A stretch of DNA of 8,148 nucleotides from a bacterium (GTDB lineage Bacteria; Spirochaetota; UBA4802; UBA5550). The stretch lies in NCBI GenBank assembly GCA_024224995.1, contig JAAENB010000132.1, positions 1 to 8,148 on the forward strand. Direction: 5' to 3'. The notes beneath the pieces are model-generated. The model was not told the DNA's origin. It saw nothing but the letters and a program-made list of their open reading frames with translations, and searched no databases. The position numbers and the translations under genes are program-made. Shown piece by piece: positions 1 to 5,499 of this stretch. Each line of letters begins with the position of its first letter. Position 1 is the stretch's first letter.

Positions 1-21
1 ATAGTATTGCGAGCTGCATCT

Positions 22-109
22 GGCCTGGAAGTATGAGCTCTTTGGGTTGTGAGGACTGTTTGAGCGGAGCGAGTTCCGCAGCAATCCAAAGAGCTCATGC
101 TTCCAGGCC
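22..109. repeat. Long imperfect inverted repeat with inner hairpin
   Basis: Arms 22-50 and 81-109 (29 nt each) are complementary except at three positions (32/99, 46/85, 50/81). All three are G-T pairs when the + strand is read as RNA, so a + transcript could form an unbroken 29-bp stem. The 30-nt loop holds a second hairpin, GCGGA (64-68) with TCCGC (75-79). No T-tract follows, so it does not look like an intrinsic terminator. It resembles dispersed palindromic (REP-like or MITE-like) intergenic elements, but copy number cannot be judged from one window. Confidence 0.75.
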
Positions 110-148
110 CGCTCACAAGCAAAATTAAGTTTCTTGAGAGCACATAAC

Positions 149-185
149 AAAAAAAGCGGCATGTAATGAACATGCCGCTTTTTTT
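149..185 (-). terminator. Bidirectional rho-independent terminator
   Basis: A perfect 16-bp stem, 149-164 with 170-185, has a 5-nt loop (165-169). The core GCGGCATGT/ACATGCCGC is flanked by seven A on the left and seven T on the right, so either strand gives a GC-rich hairpin followed by a U-tract. It lies 29 bp beyond the stop of the minus-strand gene at 214-1200 and most likely ends that transcript. It could also stop + strand transcription entering from the left. Confidence 0.93.
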
Positions 186-213
186 ATGGGTCTTTTTTTA
201 TCTTAATGATCTG

Positions 214-1200
214 CTATTTTTTCATATATCTTCTGGAATCGAATAAATAGATATTGTCGATCATTTCTTTAAGTTCTTCTTTTTCTTTCTGAAGCGCTTT
301 AGTAAGGTTTTTCTCTTCTTCGTCCGTACCAAAATAGGCTTCTCTCGCAAGAGAACCGATTGCTTCTTTTATGCTGGCGTTAATTGGTTTATTATCCGCG
401 TCAACATAATTGCATTTATAAATGAAGACAATATTTGGACCCGATTTGGCACCCCAGGTGAATCCATCGGATACTTCCACAGTAAATGTTTCGGTTATTC
501 CGTCTCCATCGGCATCTTCAGCGTAATATAATAATTCACCCCTGGTTTTTGCGGCTATAGCAGTAAAAAATTTGGTTTCACCTGTTTCAAAAATCTTTTT
601 GGGCAGCGCCTTTCGAACAACATAGGTGTTTTCTTTGTCACCAATCATCATGCTTTTCATGATTTTTACATGAGTTTTTATGAATTTATCCCGTACTTCG
701 GAATAAATATCAATATAATCTTTGGTGAGATTCTTTGGTTCTGCTTTTTTTCCTTCTTCTTTTTTGTCCTGGCGAATTTCTTTTTGAAGGATTTTTAGTC
801 TTCTGTCGGTTATGGTGACATAATCCGGCAGGCCATCAACTTTATTTTCCCACAGGTCGGGAATCATCCTGTTTTCCATTTCCAGAATTCGTTTTTGAGT
901 TATAACTTCGTAACTGCTGTCATATCCGTCTTTGAAGAGATACATTTTGCGGTCTTTTATTACCAGGAGACTCGCGACTGAGTTGTCATATATCGAGAAA
1001 GGAGCATCATCATCATACCCGGCTTCAATGTGCTGAAAAGCCATTCTGTCCTGGTTAAACTTGGAAATTTTTCCGATTGTTACAATTCTGTAAGTGAGAT
1101 CTTTAAACTTTTGAGATAAGAGATCCGGTCCCAAAAGCACAACTACTAGAATAGTGGCGATAGAGACTGCTGCGAGAGTTTTCAATCTTTTCTTAATCAT
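214..1200 (-). CDS. Hypothetical membrane-anchored or exported protein with DxDxDG loop
   Basis: Not recognised as a named family. The 328-residue product begins with a basic stretch (MIKKRLK) and a hydrophobic segment at about 8-28, which acts as a signal peptide or anchor and would place the rest outside the cytoplasm. Residues about 135-160 are very rich in Lys and Glu and look like a linker or helix. DADGDGITE (229-237) matches a DxDxDG calcium-binding loop of the EF-hand/dockerin/FG-GAP type and sits between beta-like strands. Two looser versions of this strand-DG-strand pattern occur near 85-100 and 115-130. The C-terminus (293-312) is charged and helical. The ATG start is supported by GGAGG (1208-1212) with a 7-nt spacer. 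The gene has its own promoter and a long leader, and ends at a strong terminator. The C-terminal region weakly resembles that of the 4129-4890 product. The coding call is secure; the function is unknown. Confidence 0.88.
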   Translation of the reverse strand: MIKKRLKTLAAVSIATILVVVLLGPDLLSQKFKDLTYRIVTIGKISKFNQDRMAFQHIEAGYDDDAPFSIYDNSVASLLVIKDRKMYLFKDGYDSSYEVITQKRILEMENRMIPDLWENKVDGLPDYVTITDRRLKILQKEIRQDKKEEGKKAEPKNLTKDYIDIYSEVRDKFIKTHVKIMKSMMIGDKENTYVVRKALPKKIFETGETKFFTAIAAKTRGELLYYAEDADGDGITETFTVEVSDGFTWGAKSGPNIVFIYKCNYVDADNKPINASIKEAIGSLAREAYFGTDEEEKNLTKALQKEKEELKEMIDNIYLFDSRRYMKK

Positions 1201-1207
1201 TTCAGTT

Positions 1208-1242
1208 CCTCCATGAAATTATGGAATTTGGCTTTCAATTCC
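1208..1242 (-). promoter_or_regulatory. Ribosome site with competing leader hairpins
   Basis: Read on the minus strand, the Shine-Dalgarno GGAGG (1208-1212) lies 7 nt before the ATG. Bases 1210-1214 can pair with 1221-1225 (5 bp, 6-nt loop), which would cover part of it. Bases 1223-1228 can instead pair with 1237-1242 (6 bp, 8-nt loop). The two stems share 1223-1225, so they exclude each other. This is the geometry of a translational switch, but the stems are short and AT-rich. The pairing is seen; regulation is inference. No known riboswitch class is recognised. Confidence 0.35.
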
Positions 1243-1271
1243 CTTTGAGCAAATGATTATTATATAATAAT

Positions 1272-1310
1272 TTCTCTGAAGAAGAATATGTATGTGTCTT
1301 CTTCTGAGAA
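1272..1310 (-). promoter_or_regulatory. Leader hairpin
   Basis: Arms 1272-1285 and 1297-1310 pair over 14 positions with one T-T mismatch (1277/1305) and an 11-nt loop. The structure lies within the transcribed leader of the 214-1200 gene, about 25-60 nt after the predicted transcript start. A perfect 16-bp AT-only palindrome (1256-1271) directly abuts it. No run of U follows on the minus strand, so it is a poor terminator. It may stabilise the mRNA, bind a regulator or form part of a leader switch. Confidence 0.55.
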
Positions 1311-1340
1311 GTAAGTGCCCGGTATATAACCAAACAATTT

Positions 1341-1370
1341 ATTATAACTACTTTAATGGCTTTTTGTCAA
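1341..1370 (-). promoter_or_regulatory. Sigma70-type promoter for the 214-1200 gene
   Basis: On the minus strand there is an exact TTGACA (-35, bases 1365-1370), an 18-bp spacer and an exact TATAAT (-10, bases 1341-1346). The predicted transcript start is near 1334, giving a leader of about 134 nt before the ATG at 1200. The -35 box begins only 5 bp past the stop of the upstream minus-strand gene (1376-2665), so the downstream gene has an independent promoter. Confidence 0.85.
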
Positions 1371-1375
1371 ATATT

Positions 1376-2665
1376 TTATTCTAAATCCTCCGGGGACATA
1401 TCTTTTTTAGCCTTTTCTTTTTTCCATTTGGCTTTATCCAGTTTTGTCCAGCTTTCTACAACATGATTAGAAAGGTCGCTTATATTATCCTTTCGGCTTT
1501 TTTTGCCTTTTTGTTTAGTCTTTTTATGTTTCGTTTTTGCCGCAAGCTCCTCAAAATTTTTTATTGTCAGTGTAGACTCGGTTTGTATGAAATTATTGAC
1601 TAAATTTCCCGAAATTTTCTGTTCAACAATGGCTTCAATGGTGGATAAAAGCTTTTTCCTGTTAACCAGGTTTGTGATTAATGCCTCTGGAACCGGTTCC
1701 GGACCGGATAAGCCTGCAATTACAGCGCCTGCCATGGCAGTTAATGCGGCTGTTTCGCCCCCCTGGGAAGCAATTTTGAACAATGCGGAATCCGGATTTT
1801 CACCATATTTTCCCGCAAGATATATGGAAAAGGGAATAAGGGCCAGGGGATTGTTAATAGTGGCCCTGGTAACCGGTGTTTTCAGTGTTTTGTTTACATC
1901 CGAATATATGATCACCTCAGCCTTGTTTGTATCTGTTTCGGTTGAGATGTTTTTTAAGATGTTCCCGTATCTATTAAGAGTCTCTATCGTTGTCTCGGGA
2001 TTGAGACCGGAATCGAAGATTATACCGGGATGAGATTCCAGAACTTCCCGCACCTGGTTTTTGGCTTCAAGAGCCAGGTCTATGATATGCCATGGGCTGC
2101 ACTCTCCGGCAGCCTGCAATTTTTTAATAAGGGCGAGAAACAGGAATGCCCCTGTTATTGTAGACAGGTCGCTGGTGAATGCGGTAATAATGGAGATAGC
2201 AGTTTCCAGGTCTTGTTTCGAGAATCCGGGTCTATTTGCAGCAGCCAGGGGAGTAAGAATGGGTATAATTCCCGAACAGGGGGAGCTGTTTTGTATATAT
2301 TCACCAGGTTCTTTTTGCAGGGAAGAAAGGAAATTCTGTTCAGTAATACCGGGGTAACGAAAAATCCCGAATTTATTTTCACCAATTTCAGGTGATGAGG
2401 CGATATTTTTTTTAAAATTATGGATTAATGATCCTTTTTGGCAATGAGACAATGCCAGGAGCAGCATAAATTGGGAAATTGATGAGTAGAGTGCCGGTTT
2501 TTTCCATCTATCCATTTTGCCTTTAAGGGCCGGAGCAGGATCGGTGTAATCATTAATTGCTTTAAGTGTTGCCTTAATATGGGCTTTGCCCAGTCCGTTT
2601 AAGGGAGTTCCGAGCGCGTCCCCGATTATAGTGTTGAGCAGTATAGCTTTAATCTGTTCTTTCAT
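1376..2665 (-). CDS. ADP-ribosylglycohydrolase-fold protein, probably catalytically inactive
   Basis: The 429-residue product matches the DraG/ARH family, whose members use two metal ions to remove ADP-ribose from proteins. Visible family landmarks are GDALGTP (15-21), an SxxxSGIIPILTPLA region (about 128-141), a TSD...ITGA helix (164-173) and GGETAALTAMAGA (302-314), followed by a VPE turn. The canonical TDDT metal motif is absent: the matching stretch, about 58-66, reads ALYSSISQF. The usual GGDTDT is GGETAA, losing one Asp and changing another to Glu. Cleavage of ADP-ribose therefore looks unlikely, and binding or scaffolding is the better guess. A tail from about 377 carries roughly 17 Lys in 53 residues and is extra to the family fold. 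An upstream in-frame TTG (2702-2704) could extend the protein by 13 residues. The ATG is preferred because family homology begins right after it, though neither start has a good Shine-Dalgarno. Fold assignment is fairly sure; inactivity is inferred from residues. Confidence 0.82.
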   Translation of the reverse strand: MKEQIKAILLNTIIGDALGTPLNGLGKAHIKATLKAINDYTDPAPALKGKMDRWKKPALYSSISQFMLLLALSHCQKGSLIHNFKKNIASSPEIGENKFGIFRYPGITEQNFLSSLQKEPGEYIQNSSPCSGIIPILTPLAAANRPGFSKQDLETAISIITAFTSDLSTITGAFLFLALIKKLQAAGECSPWHIIDLALEAKNQVREVLESHPGIIFDSGLNPETTIETLNRYGNILKNISTETDTNKAEVIIYSDVNKTLKTPVTRATINNPLALIPFSIYLAGKYGENPDSALFKIASQGGETAALTAMAGAVIAGLSGPEPVPEALITNLVNRKKLLSTIEAIVEQKISGNLVNNFIQTESTLTIKNFEELAAKTKHKKTKQKGKKSRKDNISDLSNHVVESWTKLDKAKWKKEKAKKDMSPEDLE

Positions 2666-2676
2666 GATTATATTTA

Positions 2677-2704
2677 TTAATATGAGACTATGCTTCGTCA
2701 ACAA
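2677..2704 (-). promoter_or_regulatory. Weak candidate promoter for the ADP-ribosylglycohydrolase-like gene
   Basis: On the minus strand TTGTTG (bases 2699-2704), a 16-bp spacer and TATTAA (2677-2682) form a modest sigma70-like pair. The overlapping TTGACG (2696-2701) with TAATAA (2674-2679), also 16 bp apart, is an alternative. Either would start the transcript within a few bases of the ATG at 2665, giving a nearly leaderless mRNA. That would fit the missing Shine-Dalgarno and would rule out the upstream TTG start. Confidence 0.3.
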
Positions 2705-2752
2705 CTTTCTAGAAGTGTTGAAGGGCTATTTTATTCAAATAAAAGCATAAAT

Positions 2753-2805
2753 TTGTTGTATTTCCCTGCTTTTTATTGTATATTCTCCACAATAATATAC
2801 AACAA
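2753..2805 (+). promoter_or_regulatory. Promoter with nested inverted repeats upstream of the FecR gene
   Basis: TTGTAT (2756-2761), a 17-bp spacer and TATATT (2779-2784) form a plausible promoter for the gene starting at 2827. Two perfect 9-bp inverted repeats are nested around it. TTGTTGTAT (2753-2761) matches ATACAACAA (2797-2805), and TTGTATATT (2776-2784) matches AATATACAA (2794-2802). The inner pair covers the -10 box and the transcript start, a typical place for a repressor operator. AT-rich sequence makes chance repeats more likely. The gene's ribosome site is AGGGGG (about 2812-2817). Confidence 0.45.
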
Positions 2806-2826
2806 AAACAATAGGGGGTTTTCATT

Positions 2827-3933
2827 ATGAAAATCGGTATCAAAAGAGTTATAATATCAGGCATTATTTTTTTACTGGCGATTTCGTTCGGATGTACTAA
2901 AGCTGATCAGGAAGAGTACGCAATGATTACATTTATGATCGGAGAGGTTAGCAAAAAGCTGGATAAAGCTGCTAAAGCAATGGAAGTTGATATCGGGGAT
3001 ATAGTGAAGGAAAATAATATAATATTCACGAAAGAAGATTCATTTTGTGATATTAAGATTGGTGGTTCAATTATACGGATAAAAGAAAAGTCGGAAGTCA
3101 CAATATCGAGCTTAATGAGGAAAGGAAACGAGGAGAGTACAACGCTGGGGCTTAGCATAGGAAAGATGCTGTGTAAGCCGAAGAAACTGTTAAAATCGGA
3201 AGCTTTTTTGGTAAAGACCCCTACTGCGGTAGCCGGTGTACGGGGAACCAAATTTTCTGTGGCTGCTGATATGAATAAAACAACCCGGATCAAGGTTTTT
3301 GACGGCAAAGTGAAGATTGCCAAAAGACTGCCCTCCCTTGAAAATAATGTTGATAAAGTTCTTGAGATGGCACCGGTACTTGAAAAAGAGCAAAAGGTCG
3401 TTATTACGGAAAAAGAGACAGAAAAGGCTGAAAAACTTGTAAAGAAGATGATAGAAAAGGACAAGAATGTTGACATTGCCAGAGTAATTAAGAATGCCAA
3501 AAAAGAGATAGTTGTCCCAACAAAGGCAATTGAAAAATTTGCAGTTGCCGACTTTGCAAAGGAAAACAAGGAACTTATTGAGATTAAGGCAAAGCCCAAA
3601 GCTGAAATTAAAAAGATAGCGAGAATTATTCAGCAGGAAAAGGAAATGCCAAAGCCCGAAGGAAGACTTCTTGTTACCCGGTTTAAGATTTATTTTATTA
3701 AAGAAGGAAAAATTATCTGGGAAGGCAAGGTCGTAAAAGAGTCTATAAAGAAGGAAGGAAAGCTCTATATTGCTTCAGGAAAATATGTATTTTGCGCTTC
3801 GCCTGATGGCCCGGTATACTGGAAGGCTGACCTGGTAAATGACGGTAAATTTGAAATTAAAGAGAATAAACTGGTGGTAGTTTCCGGCGGAAAAGAGAAC
3901 CGGTTTGATCTTGAAACCGGGAAGGGGCTATAA
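2827..3933 (+). CDS. FecR-domain lipoprotein
   Basis: The 368-residue product starts with a signal peptide (basic MKIGIKR, hydrophobic core about 8-20) ending at SFGC with Cys23. This is a relaxed lipobox of the kind seen in spirochaetes, so it is probably a membrane-bound lipoprotein. Residues about 54-165 form a FecR domain: VDIGDIV, beta-strand repeats, then the hallmark TPTAVAGVRGTKF (131-143) and a VFDGKVKIA strand. Residues about 170-275 are Lys/Glu/Ala-rich and predicted helical. The last 90 residues look like one or two blades of a PQQ-type beta-propeller (GKIIWEG, KLYIASGKYVFCASPDG, FDLETGK), too few for a closed propeller. FecR proper relays siderophore signals to an ECF sigma factor. 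No sigma factor or TonB receptor is adjacent, so that role is not supported; stand-alone FecR-domain proteins are common and mostly uncharacterised. It is transcribed divergently from the ADP-ribosylglycohydrolase-like gene. Domain call is firm; role unknown. Confidence 0.9.
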   Translation: MKIGIKRVIISGIIFLLAISFGCTKADQEEYAMITFMIGEVSKKLDKAAKAMEVDIGDIVKENNIIFTKEDSFCDIKIGGSIIRIKEKSEVTISSLMRKGNEESTTLGLSIGKMLCKPKKLLKSEAFLVKTPTAVAGVRGTKFSVAADMNKTTRIKVFDGKVKIAKRLPSLENNVDKVLEMAPVLEKEQKVVITEKETEKAEKLVKKMIEKDKNVDIARVIKNAKKEIVVPTKAIEKFAVADFAKENKELIEIKAKPKAEIKKIARIIQQEKEMPKPEGRLLVTRFKIYFIKEGKIIWEGKVVKESIKKEGKLYIASGKYVFCASPDGPVYWKADLVNDGKFEIKENKLVVVSGGKENRFDLETGKGL

Positions 3934-3989
3934 CACGGCAAAGTCATCACAAAACGGGTGTAATGCCCTGTCAGAGAGAGTGTAAACAG

Positions 3990-4008
3990 CCGGGGGATTT
4001 TCCCCCGG
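3990..4008 (+). terminator. GC-rich hairpin after the FecR gene, possible terminator
   Basis: A perfect 7-bp stem CCGGGGG (3990-3996)/CCCCCGG (4002-4008) with loop ATTTT lies 56 bp past the stop. It is a strong hairpin, but the next bases are A-rich rather than T-rich. A T-rich run appears only at about 4032-4043. It may end transcription with help from a factor, or simply protect the 3' end of the mRNA. Confidence 0.45.
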
Positions 4009-4063
4009 TAAAAGAAAAAAAGAAGGTACAATTTTATTTTTTTAGATTGATTTTAAAACTGAC

Positions 4064-4091
4064 TTGATTTATTATTAGTATTTGATAGTAT
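4064..4091 (+). promoter_or_regulatory. Weak candidate promoter for the 4129-4890 gene
   Basis: TTGATT (4064-4069) and TAGTAT (4086-4091), 16 bp apart, match the sigma70 consensus at four of six positions each. They lie 37 bp before the GTG start. The preceding hairpin (3990-4008) suggests this gene is not simply cotranscribed with the FecR gene. Confidence 0.3.
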
Positions 4092-4128
4092 AAGAACAAC
4101 AGGAGTTTTTATAAATAGGAGATATATC

Positions 4129-4890
4129 GTGATAAAGAGAATAGTTTATGTATCATTAATTGGTATTGTGGCAGTTTTATTCGTAAAACTGGATCTCTGG
4201 TCTACTTCCGCTACAAAGAAGGGAATGCCTATTCAATCAAGGATAGCGAGTGGTGTATATGTCCATACAAATATTTTAAGAATAAGTGACATAAGGAATT
4301 TGCCAATCCCAAAGACAAATGTAGATTATGCCTTTATTCAGTCATTGGATACCATATGCAATGTTGTGGTTGGGAAGTTTACAACCGGTCATAAGGAAAT
4401 CATAATTTATAAAGATAAGAATGTTGATGGAAAGGTGGACATTATCGCGCACTGGTATGTCGACAGGAAAAAATTTAAGTTTGAGCCCGACCCAAACAAG
4501 TTCTGTCCGCCTGAGGAGTTTAAAAAAATGAAAGAGCAGATTCTCCAGGGAACAACAGGGAAATTGAATCCAAACGAGGAAGGCATCCAGTATTTGAATG
4601 TATTATTCCAGGATTCGGGAAATATACGGAGATGGTACAACGGCTACCTGGTAACCGGTCTTGATCCGGATGATGAGTCTTCTCAGAGAGTTGTTTATTT
4701 CTTTTCCGACAACCAGGTACGGGGCGTTGATATTTCATTTATCGTAAAATACGTAAACAGGGGTCTGGTACGGGAAAGTCCAATAATCAAGTATGCGGTA
4801 TACTGCAAAGATACAAAAGATAAATATTTGATTGATACCGTTAAAAAACTAATGAAAGAGGCTAAAAAGTTTGGTCCACAGTTTGATTGA
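4129..4890 (+). CDS. Hypothetical anchored or exported protein with calcium-loop-like motif
   Basis: Not recognised as a named family. The 253-residue product has a basic start and a hydrophobic segment at about 5-20, a signal peptide or N-terminal anchor, so the body is probably periplasmic. DKNVDGKVD (96-104) matches the DxNxDGxxD loop of FG-GAP/dockerin-type calcium sites and is flanked by the strands EIIIYK and IIAHWYV. A second aromatic-strand/loop/strand unit lies at about 188-209 (VVYFF ... VDISFIVKYV) without the acidic loop. The C-terminal helix (about 234-250) ends KEAKKFG, similar to SLAREAYFG near the end of the 214-1200 product, suggesting distant relationship. There are three Cys (77, 126, 226). 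It starts with GTG, supported by AGGAG (4117-4121) with a 7-nt spacer. No enzyme motif is seen. Confidence 0.85.
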   Translation: MIKRIVYVSLIGIVAVLFVKLDLWSTSATKKGMPIQSRIASGVYVHTNILRISDIRNLPIPKTNVDYAFIQSLDTICNVVVGKFTTGHKEIIIYKDKNVDGKVDIIAHWYVDRKKFKFEPDPNKFCPPEEFKKMKEQILQGTTGKLNPNEEGIQYLNVLFQDSGNIRRWYNGYLVTGLDPDDESSQRVVYFFSDNQVRGVDISFIVKYVNRGLVRESPIIKYAVYCKDTKDKYLIDTVKKLMKEAKKFGPQFD

Positions 4891-4968
4891 AGACCAACTA
4901 ACCGTAAAACACACTAAAGGCGATATATCTACTCATAAGCCGGTAAGGTAGTAGCAGGCGGGGATTGC

Positions 4969-5005
4969 TCTCCTTCTTAAAAGAATGATTCTTTTAAGAA
5001 GGAGA
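4969..5005. repeat. Perfect 37-bp palindrome
   Basis: Two 18-bp arms, 4969-4986 and 4988-5005, are exact reverse complements around the single base 4987. As RNA this folds to a stem of about 15 bp with a small AU loop. It follows the 4129-4890 stop by 78 bp and may end that transcript, but only a broken AT-rich run follows (ATTTATATATA). The right arm contains AGAAGGAG, a consensus Shine-Dalgarno, yet no standard start codon lies at the right distance; the next gene's ATG is 42 nt away. It could be a terminator, an operator or a dispersed palindromic element. Confidence 0.7.
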
Positions 5006-5046
5006 ATTTATATATACCCATCACCGGAACTGTCCTGAAAAATAAT

Positions 5047-5499
5047 ATGCTGATATATTTTGTTATAATTTTAATGACATCTTTACAGTTGTCTATCTTT
5101 GCGCATATTCAATATATAAGTAATTATATAAAAGAAAAGTCTAATGCCCATTTAAAGGGATTTTTAATAACCACAGCCACAAATTTTATTTTTGGTATTA
5201 CCCTGTCTATAATAGCAATGGCAAATCCCGTGACAGTTCAGCGGCTGCCTATTGAAGCCTTAAAAGTCCTTGAAGCGGGACTTTTTTTCTTCCTGTTTTT
5301 ATTTATCAAAATCCGGATAACAATCCGTATTATAAAAAGAGCAAAGGACCCGGCAAATTACCATCTTTCCCATTTTGGTAAAAAGGTTTATAAGGAATCC
5401 ATCGCAACCAAGCCGGAGGTGGCTATTTATCTCATAACAATGCCGTTTACGCTTCTTATTGGGGCTTACTTTATTGCCAGGATATTAGATTTAAATTAA
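5047..5499 (+). CDS. Small integral membrane protein, four predicted segments
   Basis: Not recognised. The 150-residue product has hydrophobic segments at about 1-20, 37-58, 72-93 and 125-146, joined by short polar loops. The second cytoplasmic-type loop (about 89-102) is Arg/Lys-rich (KIRITIRIIKRAKD), consistent with the positive-inside rule placing both termini in the periplasm if all four segments span. It has no catalytic motif. The ATG at 5047 lacks a clear Shine-Dalgarno, and Met10 (5074) is no better supported, so the start is uncertain. Its stop codon overlaps the stop of the convergent fusion gene by 4 bp, leaving no room for a terminator between them. The continuous open frame and membrane-like composition support a real gene. 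Confidence 0.7.
   Translation: MLIYFVIILMTSLQLSIFAHIQYISNYIKEKSNAHLKGFLITTATNFIFGITLSIIAMANPVTVQRLPIEALKVLEAGLFFFLFLFIKIRITIRIIKRAKDPANYHLSHFGKKVYKESIATKPEVAIYLITMPFTLLIGAYFIARILDLN

Noticed and set aside
1272..1310. Terminator for the 1376-2665 gene
   Set aside because: The hairpin lies downstream of the next gene's promoter in the same direction and has no U-tract after it on the minus strand; a leader hairpin fits better.
1503..2395. Open frames on the + strand inside the ADP-ribosylglycohydrolase-like gene
   Set aside because: They lie antisense to a gene with clear family motifs, show no recognisable domains and overlap one another; they are shadows of the real frame.
2666..2704. TTG at 2702-2704 as the start of the ADP-ribosylglycohydrolase-like protein
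   Set aside because: Family similarity starts just after the ATG at 2663-2665. The extra 13 residues have no counterpart and the TTG overlaps a candidate -35 box. Not excluded outright.
2907..3599. 230-codon minus-strand frame opposite the FecR gene, Ser/Phe-rich
   Set aside because: Its composition is what Lys/Glu-rich codons give when read on the other strand. The FecR hallmark, signal peptide and ribosome site support the + frame.
2827..3933. A FecI/FecR/FecA-type iron-signalling system
   Set aside because: No sigma factor gene, TonB-dependent receptor or siderophore gene is visible; the FecR domain alone does not indicate iron signalling.
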